A stretch of DNA of 22,658 nt from JBJELF01 sp051879015 (GTDB lineage Bacteria; Bacillota; Clostridia; Lachnospirales; Lachnospiraceae). The DNA is taken from contig JBJELF010000036.1 of the NCBI GenBank assembly GCA_051879015.1, positions 1-22,658 of the forward strand, read 5' to 3'. Below, one piece after another: positions 1-5,722 of the stretch; position 1 is the stretch's first letter, and every line of letters starts with the position of its first letter. The position numbers and the translations under genes are program-made. Below the pieces are notes generated by a model. The model ran no database searches. It saw nothing but the letters and a program-made list of their open reading frames with translations, and was not told the origin of the DNA.

Positions 1-45
1 TTTCCTATAAAATTTGTCCCTAAAGAATATGGTGTTAACTTCTAA
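1..45 (+). CDS. C-terminal end of an unidentified gene (partial)
   Basis: Frame 1 is open from the window edge and ends with TAA at 43-45, giving a 14-residue tail, FPIKFVPKEYGVNF. The composition looks like a real protein C-terminus and the next promoter starts about 85 bp downstream, so a gene ending here is plausible. The tail is too short to name a family, and an open stretch of this length could arise by chance. Confidence 0.35.
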   Translation, partial: FPIKFVPKEYGVNF

Positions 46-130
46 AGACGGGTATCTGGGAGACCTCTCTGTTTTGCAGGATAGGAAGAAATGTTTTAAG
101 TTAAAATTGAGAAAAAAATAAAAAAAGTAC

Positions 131-158
131 TTGACATTTTATGATGAGATGATATAAT
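131..158 (+). promoter_or_regulatory. Promoter of the tRNA-Asn/tRNA-Arg unit
   Basis: A perfect -35 TTGACA (131-136) and a perfect -10 TATAAT (153-158) are separated by 16 bp and lie 21 bp before the first tRNA. Consensus-strength promoters of this kind are expected for stable RNA genes. Confidence 0.85.
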
Positions 159-179
159 AAATATCGTTGATTGAGAGAT

Positions 180-251
180 TCCTCGATAGCTCAATGGTAG
201 AGCGCACGGCTGTTAACCGTGATGTTGTAGGTTCGAGCCCTACTCGGGGAG
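180..251 (+). tRNA. tRNA-Asn (anticodon GTT)
   Basis: The sequence folds as a complete cloverleaf. The acceptor stem pairs TCCTCGA (180-186) with TCGGGGA, with G251 as discriminator base. The anticodon stem CACGG/CCGTG encloses the loop CTGTTAA, so the anticodon is GTT (212-214), and the T arm carries GGTTCGAGCCC. CCA is not encoded and must be added after transcription. It is the first RNA of a two-tRNA transcript. Confidence 0.95.
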
Positions 252-255
252 TTTT

Positions 256-280
256 ACAATGTGCATAGTGCATTCATTGT
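256..280 (+). other. Inter-tRNA spacer hairpin
   Basis: ACAATG (256-261) pairs with CATTGT (275-280), with an inner TGCA/TGCA pairing, filling the 31-nt spacer between the two tRNAs. It may act as a processing signal for the tRNA precursor. The evidence is base complementarity only. Confidence 0.4.
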
Positions 281-282
281 AT

Positions 283-356
<74 letters not shown>

Positions 357-367
357 GTTATTAAAAG

Positions 368-410
368 GAATCATATAAGCCTGTTTGTTGGCTTATATGA
401 TTCTTTTTTT
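368..410 (+). terminator. Intrinsic terminator after the tRNA pair
   Basis: A perfect 14-bp stem pairs 368-381 (GAATCATATAAGCC) with 390-403. The loop is 8 nt, and seven T residues follow at 404-410. Confidence 0.92.
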
Positions 411-561
411 GTTTACTGCAATTGAGCAAATCCTAAAAATTGCATAATTAAATTTCTCTATACAAAGACATTTTAACAATTAATATTTGATCTAGCGACA
501 AATTGGGGATACCGATAAAAATACTGCAGCCAAGCAGTAGCGAAAGAAAGTAAAAAAGGGA

Positions 562-589
562 TTGACAAACGGTAGATATATTGTATAAT
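562..589 (+). promoter_or_regulatory. perR promoter
   Basis: TTGACA (562-567) and TATAAT (584-589) are both perfect and 16 bp apart. Transcription would start around 596, inside the palindrome at 594-608, so a bound repressor would block initiation. Confidence 0.85.
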
Positions 590-593
590 AAAA

Positions 594-608
594 TAGTAAT
601 GATTACTA
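594..608 (+). promoter_or_regulatory. Candidate PerR/Fur box (7-1-7 palindrome)
   Basis: TAGTAAT-G-ATTACTA is a perfect 7-1-7 inverted repeat. It starts five bases after the -10 box, at the expected start site of perR. It has the architecture of the PerR box (TTATAATnATTATAA) and of the related Fur box. Its position and the identity of the downstream gene suggest autorepression by PerR. Confidence 0.7.
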
Positions 609-636
609 ATTTTGATTGCAGATTGGATGTGAAAGG

Positions 637-1029
637 ATGATGAAATACAGCCGCCAGCGAGAGGCGATAAAGGAATATTTGGCCAAGCAGAAATACCATC
701 CTACTGCGGATGATATTTATATGAATTTGCGTGAGCAATATCCCAAATTGAGCTTGGGAACTGTTTATCGAAATTTGAATTTGTTGACGGAGCAAGGCGA
801 GATTTCCAGAATTACGACTCAGGATGTAGATCATTTTGACTTTAATACCTCTTTCCATCATCATTTTATATGTAATCGCTGTAAACGGGTGTATGATATT
901 TCTGTCCACACTCTGCCTGTGCTGGATCAATCCACGGAGTATGAAGTAGGGCAGGTGGAAGGTTATATGCTAAGTTTTTATGGCATTTGCAATCAATGTC
1001 TAAAGGAACCGTGGGACACACGGGGATAG
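637..1029 (+). CDS. perR: Fur-family peroxide-responsive repressor, PerR type
   Basis: A metal-dependent winged-helix repressor of 130 aa, close to the usual PerR length. The N-terminal DNA-binding half includes HPTADDIYMNL and LGTVYRNLNLL. All five residues that bind the regulatory metal in Bacillus subtilis PerR have counterparts: H21, D68 (in HFDF), H74, H76 (in FHHHF) and D87 (in VYDI). D87 matters because Asp at this place marks PerR, whereas Fur usually has Glu. The structural zinc site is C79-x2-C82 and C118-x2-C121. In B. subtilis PerR, peroxide oxidises the regulatory-site histidines and releases the repressor. The start was set at ATG 637 because GAAAGG lies just upstream; ATG 640 has the better spacing, and an in-frame TTG at 616 lacks a ribosome binding site. 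The gene sits before reverse rubrerythrin, a known PerR target in Clostridium acetobutylicum. Confidence 0.9.
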   Translation: MMKYSRQREAIKEYLAKQKYHPTADDIYMNLREQYPKLSLGTVYRNLNLLTEQGEISRITTQDVDHFDFNTSFHHHFICNRCKRVYDISVHTLPVLDQSTEYEVGQVEGYMLSFYGICNQCLKEPWDTRG

Positions 1030-1060
1030 CTCGTTATTCTAGAAGTCTATATGAAGACTG

Positions 1061-1095
1061 TTGAGGCGAGAAACTATCACTGTTATATATCAGTG
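1061..1095 (+). promoter_or_regulatory. Possible rubrerythrin promoter with overlapping small inverted repeat
   Basis: TTGAGG (1061-1066) and TATATA (1084-1089) are 17 bp apart. The -10 lies within an inverted repeat, CACTG (1078-1082) and CAGTG (1091-1095). No terminator separates perR from rubrerythrin, so read-through from the perR promoter is an alternative. Confidence 0.4.
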
Positions 1096-1108
1096 TAGGA
1101 GTGAAAGT

Positions 1109-1144
1109 ATGTCACGAAACGAAATAAAAAATAAAGGAGAGTAA
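1109..1144 (+). CDS. Possible 11-codon leader ORF overlapping the rubrerythrin ribosome binding site
   Basis: ATG 1109 is preceded by AGGAG at 1098-1102 and opens a reading frame MSRNEIKNKGE that ends with TAA at 1142-1144, four bases before the rubrerythrin start. Its last codons are the AAAGGAGAG of the rubrerythrin ribosome binding site, so translating it would influence access to that site. There is no independent evidence that it is expressed. Confidence 0.25.
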   Translation: MSRNEIKNKGE

Positions 1145-1148
1145 GAAA

Positions 1149-1691
1149 ATGAAGAAATTTGTCTGTTCTGTATGTGGATATGTTTATGAAGGCGAGACCG
1201 CACCAGCATTTTGTCCAGTTTGTAAGGTGCCAGCTGAGAAGTTCAATGAAGTAAAGGAAGATCAGGTTTGGGCTGCTGAGCATGTAGTTGGTGTTGCTAA
1301 GGGTGTGAGCGAAGACATTATTGCTGATTTGAGAGCAAACTTTGAAGGTGAGTGCTCTGAGGTTGGTATGTACCTTGCTATGGCTCGTGTTGCTTTCAGA
1401 GAGGGATATCCAGAGGTTGGTTTATACTATGAGAAGGCTGCTTACGAAGAGGCAGAGCATGCTGCTAAGTTTGCAGAGCTTTTGGGCGAAGTAGTAACTG
1501 ACAGTACAAAGAAGAACTTGGAACTTCGTGTAGATGCTGAGTTTGGTGCTACCGCTGGTAAGGTTGATTTAGCTAAGAGAGCTAAGGCTGCTAACTTGGA
1601 TGCAATTCATGATACAGTACATGAGATGGCTCGTGATGAGGCTAGACATGGCAAGGCGTTCAAAGGTCTGTTGGAGAGATACTTTGGCTAA
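1149..1691 (+). CDS. rbr: Reverse rubrerythrin (peroxide/oxygen reductase)
   Basis: A 180-aa cytoplasmic non-haem iron protein with the rubredoxin-like domain at the N-terminus, the opposite order to classical rubrerythrin. C6-x2-C9 and C22-x2-C25 would hold the single iron. A ferritin-like four-helix domain follows, with metal-binding Glu/His motifs: EGECSEVGMY, YEEAEH and RDEARH. Reverse rubrerythrins of clostridia reduce hydrogen peroxide and oxygen with electrons passed from NADH through rubredoxin partners. The ribosome binding site AAAGGAG (1134-1140) is near-perfect. The codons look like those of a highly expressed gene (many GCT, AAG and GAG). The adjacent perR and the link between PerR and reverse rubrerythrin in C. 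acetobutylicum suggest peroxide induction. Confidence 0.93.
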   Translation: MKKFVCSVCGYVYEGETAPAFCPVCKVPAEKFNEVKEDQVWAAEHVVGVAKGVSEDIIADLRANFEGECSEVGMYLAMARVAFREGYPEVGLYYEKAAYEEAEHAAKFAELLGEVVTDSTKKNLELRVDAEFGATAGKVDLAKRAKAANLDAIHDTVHEMARDEARHGKAFKGLLERYFG

Positions 1692-1741
1692 TTGATATTA
1701 GCAAACAGAGTGTTGGATTGTTCATACATGCAGTAGTGAGT

Positions 1742-1796
1742 GCCGTGTATCCACACACCTTTATGGTGTGTGGATACACGGCTAATATTTTATAAA
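1742..1796 (+). repeat. Hairpin repeat, copy 1 (18-bp stem) with conserved A/T flank
   Basis: A perfect 18-bp stem pairs 1742-1759 with 1765-1782 around TTTAT. On the minus strand its core reads CCACACACC-ATAAA-GGTGTGTGG, like the hairpins at 5633 and 13113. Positions 1765-1796 match 5655-5686 at 26 of 32 bases, including a shared 14-base tail TAATATTTTATAAA. That makes it more than a local terminator, although it could also help end the rubrerythrin transcript. Confidence 0.6.
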
Positions 1797-1797
1797 A

Positions 1798-1830
1798 GAG
1801 GATAGAATTTGACTTCTATCCTCTTTTTTT
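1798..1830 (+). terminator. Intrinsic terminator of rubrerythrin
   Basis: GAGGATAGAA (1798-1807) pairs with TTCTATCCTC (1814-1823) around TTTGAC, followed by seven T residues (1824-1830). Confidence 0.9.
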
Positions 1831-1873
1831 GATGACAAAATCGAAACTATGTGATAAAATTGTATCACATAGT
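1829..1873 (+). promoter_or_regulatory. Operator-like 11-6-11 palindrome at the enoate reductase promoter
   Basis: ACTATGTGATA (1846-1856) and TATCACATAGT (1863-1873) form a perfect inverted repeat around AAATTG. A weak promoter, TTGATG (1829-1834) with an extended TGTGATAAA -10 region around 1851-1859, overlaps its left arm. The TGTGA and TCACA arms are 10 bp apart, not the 6 bp of CRP or Rex sites, so the cognate regulator is unknown. No poly-T follows, which argues against a terminator. Confidence 0.5.
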
Positions 1874-1926
1874 GAAAAAAAGGATGGGAGAAAATTAATT
1901 CATTTTACAAGAAAGGAAAGAATGCT

Positions 1927-3948
1927 ATGGCAGAAAACAAATCAATTTTATTGCAGCCACTGAAAGTGGGAAATCTGACACTGAAAAATCGTATTATGTT
2001 TCCACCGCTGACAACTGGATATGAGGAGCGAGATGGTTCTATTGGGGAGAGAAGTTTTCATTTTTATGAGAGATTGGCAAAGGGTGGTGTATCCTATATT
2101 GTCATTGGTGATGTAGCACCAGTCAATACCGCATCCCCTACACCTAAGCTCTGTGATGATCGTCAAATTCCATCTTTTCAAAAATTGGCAGATGCGGTAC
2201 ATCAGTATGACAGTAAGCTTGCATTGCAAATTTTTCATCCTGAGTATGATGTGCCAGGCGTTGGGCGCATGATTATGGGAGCAAGGATGGCAGCACAAGC
2301 GGCACAGGCGGCGAAAGCAGCTGGAGATATGGAAACTTTTAGTGCAAAGATGGCTGAGTCTCAGAAGATTACTAAGGAAGCCTATGCTAAGCTGCATCAT
2401 GATATGCAGTGTTTCGTCAGTGAAGCTACAGTGGAACAGTTGACTGATATCAAAAATTCAATTGCAGCCTGTGCTAGACGTGCACAGAAGGCAGGTATTG
2501 ATGCAATTGAGGTACATGGAGATCGCTTGCTGGGTTCTCTTTGTTCTAAAATTTTGAATCATCGTACGGATGAGTACGGTGGTATCTTTGAGAATCGTGT
2601 GCGTTATGCTTTGGAGACAGTGGCAGCTATCAAAGAGGCAGCTCCAAACCTGATGATTGAGTATAAGCTCCCCATTATTACCACGAATGCCGATGGAACT
2701 CTCCGCGGAAAGGGTGGTTTGGAGCCTGAGGAGGCAAAGAAATTTGCCGTCCTTTTGGAGCAGGCTGGCGTGGATATGATTCAGGCAGCACAGGCAAATC
2801 ATACTGGAAATATGGGTGATACGATTCCTCCTATGGGAACTGTTCCTTATAACTGGACTTTACCAATCGCAGCAGAAATCAAAAAATTAGTATCTATTCC
2901 AGTGGCAACGGTTGGACGTGTGGTAACCGTGGAAGCGGGAGAAAAGATTTTGGAAGAAGGACAAGCAGATATGATTGGCTATGGTCGTTCTTTGCTGACA
3001 GATCCAGATATTGCTTTAAAGGTGGAGGCTGGAGAGCCGATTCGTACCTGTCTCAACTGTAATAAGGGCTGCGTGGATGCTATTCAGAATCGCCGCTACA
3101 TATCCTGTGTACTTAACGCAGAAAATGGTGATGAGGCAACTATATCAATTCGTCCGGGTGATGGAGAAAAGAAAGTCATCGTAGTAGGCGCTGGTATTGC
3201 TGGTTTGGAGGCTGCTAGAGTGGCAGCTAAACGTGGTTACAAAGTAACCATTTATGATATTGCTGATAGGATTGGCGGTCAAATTTGGCTGGCAGCTGCT
3301 CCTCCAAGAAAGTCAGAAATTTTGCGTTCCATTGAATATTATGAAAAGATTTTACCAAGACTGGGTGTGGAGATTATTCTGGGACAAACCATAGATGCAG
3401 ATATAATGAATCAGGCAGATGCCGTGATTGTGGCAGTGGGTGCAAAGAACATTTCCTTGCCAATCAGTGGAGCGAATAAAGCCAATGTGGTATCCGCCTG
3501 GGATATTTTGGCTGGCAAGGTCAGCGTATCCGGCAGTTGTGCCGTCATTGGCGGTGGTTTGGTTGGCACAGAGACAGCGGAGTATCTGCTGGAAAAAGGA
3601 TGTCAGGTATCTATTATTGAGATGCTTGACAAGATTGCAAATGGAGAATCCAGCACAATTTTGCCAATTATTATGGAAGACTTTACAAAGCATGGGGTAA
3701 AGCAGTATGTTAACACGAAAGTGCTTGAGATAACAGAAGATGGTGTGTTGGCTGCAGACAGCAAGACAGAGGAACAAATAACCATTCCTTGTGATTATGT
3801 AGTTATGGCAGTGGGCTCTAAGAAAGTGCCATTTGACGTGTCAGGTGTGACCGTTCCAGTGAAGTTTGTCGGAGATTGTTCTGGAGAGAGAACAGCCAGT
3901 ATCGTAGAGGCAATTCGCACGGGATATCATGCAGCAAATGAAATTTAA
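1927..3948 (+). CDS. Enoate reductase / 2,4-dienoyl-CoA reductase-type FMN/FAD/Fe-S oxidoreductase
   Basis: A 673-aa cytoplasmic flavoenzyme of the old yellow enzyme superfamily. Residues 1 to about 340 form the FMN-binding barrel (PLKVGNLTLKNRIMFPPL, NHRTDEYGG, GRSLLTDPD). Then comes the 4Fe-4S motif C375-x2-C378-x3-C382-x11-C394. A C-terminal FAD/NAD(P)H module has two dinucleotide folds, GAGIAGLEAA near 423 and GGGLVGTETAE near 541. Relatives reduce activated C=C bonds in enoates, dienoyl-CoAs or bile acid intermediates. The substrate cannot be read from sequence. Two departures from the textbook enzymes are visible: the barrel motif HGAHGYL is HGDRLLG (H197), and residues about 118-175 are an Ala-rich, helical-looking insertion. 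The ATG at 1927 follows GAAAGGAAAG. The gene stands alone behind a palindromic operator. Confidence 0.9.
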   Translation: MAENKSILLQPLKVGNLTLKNRIMFPPLTTGYEERDGSIGERSFHFYERLAKGGVSYIVIGDVAPVNTASPTPKLCDDRQIPSFQKLADAVHQYDSKLALQIFHPEYDVPGVGRMIMGARMAAQAAQAAKAAGDMETFSAKMAESQKITKEAYAKLHHDMQCFVSEATVEQLTDIKNSIAACARRAQKAGIDAIEVHGDRLLGSLCSKILNHRTDEYGGIFENRVRYALETVAAIKEAAPNLMIEYKLPIITTNADGTLRGKGGLEPEEAKKFAVLLEQAGVDMIQAAQANHTGNMGDTIPPMGTVPYNWTLPIAAEIKKLVSIPVATVGRVVTVEAGEKILEEGQADMIGYGRSLLTDPDIALKVEAGEPIRTCLNCNKGCVDAIQNRRYISCVLNAENGDEATISIRPGDGEKKVIVVGAGIAGLEAARVAAKRGYKVTIYDIADRIGGQIWLAAAPPRKSEILRSIEYYEKILPRLGVEIILGQTIDADIMNQADAVIVAVGAKNISLPISGANKANVVSAWDILAGKVSVSGSCAVIGGGLVGTETAEYLLEKGCQVSIIEMLDKIANGESSTILPIIMEDFTKHGVKQYVNTKVLEITEDGVLAADSKTEEQITIPCDYVVMAVGSKKVPFDVSGVTVPVKFVGDCSGERTASIVEAIRTGYHAANEI

Positions 3949-3967
3949 GCAGTTATTTATTTTTAAG

Positions 3968-3996
3968 TTGCCATTCTGTCTGTTTTCGTATATAAT
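3968..3996 (+). promoter_or_regulatory. Promoter reading into the 4003-4144 element
   Basis: TTGCCA (3968-3973) and a perfect TATAAT (3991-3996) are 17 bp apart. Transcription would start close to 4003, the first base of the inverted-repeat element, and give carbamate kinase an untranslated leader of about 220 nt. Confidence 0.6.
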
Positions 3997-4002
3997 GATG
4001 TT

Positions 4003-4144
4003 GGGGTCAAAAGACATTTTGACCCCATGACACCTACGGATTGCTGCGCATGTTATGCTCTGGCAATCCACAAAACATTCGAAATCCGCCCTATTCGGGC
4101 TACTTTCTCATGTTTTGCGGGTCAAAAAGTATGACCTTTTGACC
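4003..4144 (+). repeat. 142-bp inverted-repeat-bounded element (MITE-like or structured leader)
   Basis: The left end is a perfect hairpin, GGGGTCAAAA (4003-4012) with TTTTGACCCC (4017-4026). The right end is a related one, GGTCAAAA (4120-4127) with TTTTGACC (4137-4144). The outermost sequences are mutually inverted (GGTCAAAAG and CTTTTGACC). Between them lie GGATTGC (4038-4044)/GCAATCC and CCGCCCTATTCGGGC. It contains no reading frame. The boundary is drawn from symmetry alone. Confidence 0.5.
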
Positions 4145-4230
4145 TTGGTATCATGTAATAAATTGTGATTATAGTAAAGGAAAGGATTCCATCAAGGACA
4201 GGCTGGTTCTTGAGATAAGGGTAAATGGAT

Positions 4231-5160
4231 ATGAAAAACAAACGTGTAGTAGTGGCACTGGGACGCAGTGCTTTTGGAAAATCATTCCCTGAGCAGAAGA
4301 CAGCAGTGCAGAAAGCAGCGATGGCGATTGCGGATTTAATTCAGGCAAGATATCAGGTCATCATCACTCACAGCAATGGTATGCAGGTCGGCATGATCCA
4401 TACCGCTATGACGGAGTTTGGTCAGCATCATGAAGGATTTACGGTGGCACCTATGTCTGTATGCAGTGCTATGAGTCAGGGTTATATTGGCTATGATTTG
4501 CAGAATGAAATTCGTACGGAACTTTTGAATCGAGGTATTTATAAGTCTGTTGCCACTATTATTACTCAGGTAAAAGTTGACCCCTTTGATCGTGCGTTCA
4601 ACCGGCCAATCAAGCCTATTGGTCGTATTATGAATGAGCAGGAAGCTGAGGCAGAAAAGGAAAAGGGAAATTATGTGATTCAGACAAAGCATGGATATCA
4701 AAGAATTATCTCTTCTCCAGCACCGATTGAGATTTATGAGTTGGATGCGATTAAGACTTTGGCAGATGCGGGACAAGTGGTTATCGCAGCAGGCGGGGGT
4801 GGTATTCCTGTGTTAGAGCAGGGCACTCGTTTAAAGGGAGCATCGGCGGTTATCGAAAAGGATGCTACAGCTGCGAAATTAGCTCATGAGTTGGATGCAC
4901 AGTACTTACTGTTTTTAAGCAGCAAAGAGCAGATTATTGTCAAGGGTGAGGATGGCGACGATAAAAAGCTGGGTAAGTTATCCTGCAGTGAGGCAATGGC
5001 ATTGCTGGACAATCAAGCCATTGAGACACAGGGAGCAACGGCAAAGATGAATGCAGCGTTGAGTTTTGTGCAGACAGGAGAGGGACGCAGTGCAGTGATT
5101 ACTTCTTTGGACAAAGCAGTTGCAGCTTTGGCTGGTAAGACAGGCACAATTATTCAGTAG
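4231..5160 (+). CDS. arcC: Carbamate kinase family protein, divergent nucleotide-binding motif
   Basis: An amino acid kinase fold protein of 309 aa. Carbamate kinases catalyse the reversible transfer of phosphate between carbamoyl phosphate and ADP, giving ATP, ammonia and CO2; this is usually the last step of arginine, agmatine or ureide breakdown. Visible family features are the N-terminal VVVALG strand, the THSNGMQVG loop, PMSVCSAMSQGYIGY, the long AFNRPIKPIG insertion, VIAAGGGGIPV, and a C-terminal segment with AALAGKTGTII. The canonical N-terminal GGNAL is changed to GRSAF here, so activity should not be assumed. ATG 4231 lies 9 nt after AAGGG; ATG 4225 is an in-frame alternative with only 3 nt spacing. 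No arginine deiminase or transcarbamoylase gene is nearby. Confidence 0.85.
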   Translation: MKNKRVVVALGRSAFGKSFPEQKTAVQKAAMAIADLIQARYQVIITHSNGMQVGMIHTAMTEFGQHHEGFTVAPMSVCSAMSQGYIGYDLQNEIRTELLNRGIYKSVATIITQVKVDPFDRAFNRPIKPIGRIMNEQEAEAEKEKGNYVIQTKHGYQRIISSPAPIEIYELDAIKTLADAGQVVIAAGGGGIPVLEQGTRLKGASAVIEKDATAAKLAHELDAQYLLFLSSKEQIIVKGEDGDDKKLGKLSCSEAMALLDNQAIETQGATAKMNAALSFVQTGEGRSAVITSLDKAVAALAGKTGTIIQ

Positions 5161-5201
5161 GAGGACATATTGCCCCTGGTATCCTATAAATTTTATTAAA
5201 A

Positions 5202-5228
5202 AAGTAGGAGGGATTTTTCCTCCTACTT
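5202..5228 (-). terminator. Terminator between convergent carbamate kinase and rhodanese genes
   Basis: AAGTAGGAGG (5202-5211) pairs with CCTCCTACTT (5219-5228). Read on the minus strand the hairpin runs into a T-rich tract, giving a good terminator for the rhodanese gene. On the plus strand the T tract lies in the loop, so it is weaker there. Confidence 0.75.
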
Positions 5229-5230
5229 CA

Positions 5231-5533
5231 TTATTTGCGATATTTTCCATGATAATGCTCGTACCCGCCGGAGAGGGTTGCTGCATTCCAGCCCTGTTGG
5301 ATGGCGAGACGGCAGGCTTGCAGACTGGAGCTGCCAAATTTGCAGTAAAAAATGATAAGTCGTTGTTTTGGCGGGCGAGTCAGCCAAATATGACTTTCTT
5401 CCAGCGGTAGATTGATGGCAGTAGAAAGATGCCATGTGCGGTATTCCTCCCTTGGGCGAACATCGGCAAGGATTGCATGTTGGTTTTCCAGCCAATTGTC
5501 CAATTCGTGGGCAGCAATAAATTGTATTTTCAT
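5231..5533 (-). CDS. Single-domain rhodanese-like protein
   Basis: A 100-aa cytoplasmic protein with one rhodanese fold. It shows the CH2A-like stretch ADVRPREEYRTWHLSTAINLP and the active-site loop YCKFGSSS with catalytic C64 at the start of the loop, then GWNAATLSGGY near the C-terminus. Such proteins carry sulfur as a persulfide on the loop cysteine and pass it to acceptors; the specific partner is not evident. The usual CxxGxRS loop is CKFGSSS here. The ATG at 5533 follows AAAGGA at a rather long spacing of 11 nt. It is the only minus-strand gene in the first 19 kb and converges on carbamate kinase. Confidence 0.85.
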   Translation of the reverse strand: MKIQFIAAHELDNWLENQHAILADVRPREEYRTWHLSTAINLPLEESHIWLTRPPKQRLIIFYCKFGSSSLQACRLAIQQGWNAATLSGGYEHYHGKYRK

Positions 5534-5632
5534 AATGAATCACATCCTTTTGTGTTGCTTTATGGAAATCAAAAAATTTCCTAATATATTTTATGCAAAA
5601 GAGGGAAAAATTTTATAAAAGACTTTTTAAAT

Positions 5633-5686
5633 GTGAACTACCACAGACCGTAAAGGTATCTGGTTTTACGGGTAATATTTTATAAA
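5633..5686 (+). repeat. Hairpin repeat, copy 2 (partly decayed)
   Basis: GTGAACTACCACAG (5633-5646) followed by ACCGTAAAGGTATCTGG matches 13113-13143 at 27 of 31 bases. Its right part (5655-5686) matches copy 1 at 26 of 32. The CCGTAAA/TTTACGG pairing here replaces the cleaner CCACAG/CTGTGG stem of the 13113 copy. It lies 37 bp before the nitroreductase-like gene. Confidence 0.6.
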
Positions 5687-5722
5687 CCAATCATGAGAAA
5701 ATAGTAGGGAGTGAAATAAGAA

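Noticed and set aside
411..560. Short hairpin TACTGC/GCAGTA before the perR promoter
   Set aside because: Six base pairs with no T tract or other context; not supportable as a feature. The rest of this gap shows nothing clear.
616..636. In-frame TTG start that would extend PerR by seven residues
   Set aside because: No ribosome binding site precedes it, while GAAAGG lies directly before ATG 637/640, and family members start with the MKYSRQR-type sequence.
1846..1873. CRP/FNR or Rex site reading of the TGTGA...TCACA palindrome
   Set aside because: The half-sites are 10 bp apart, not 6, so it does not fit either consensus.
5223..5543. Alternative minus-strand frame over the rhodanese gene
   Set aside because: The protein is Cys/Pro-rich without family features, while the overlapping frame has a clear rhodanese sequence.
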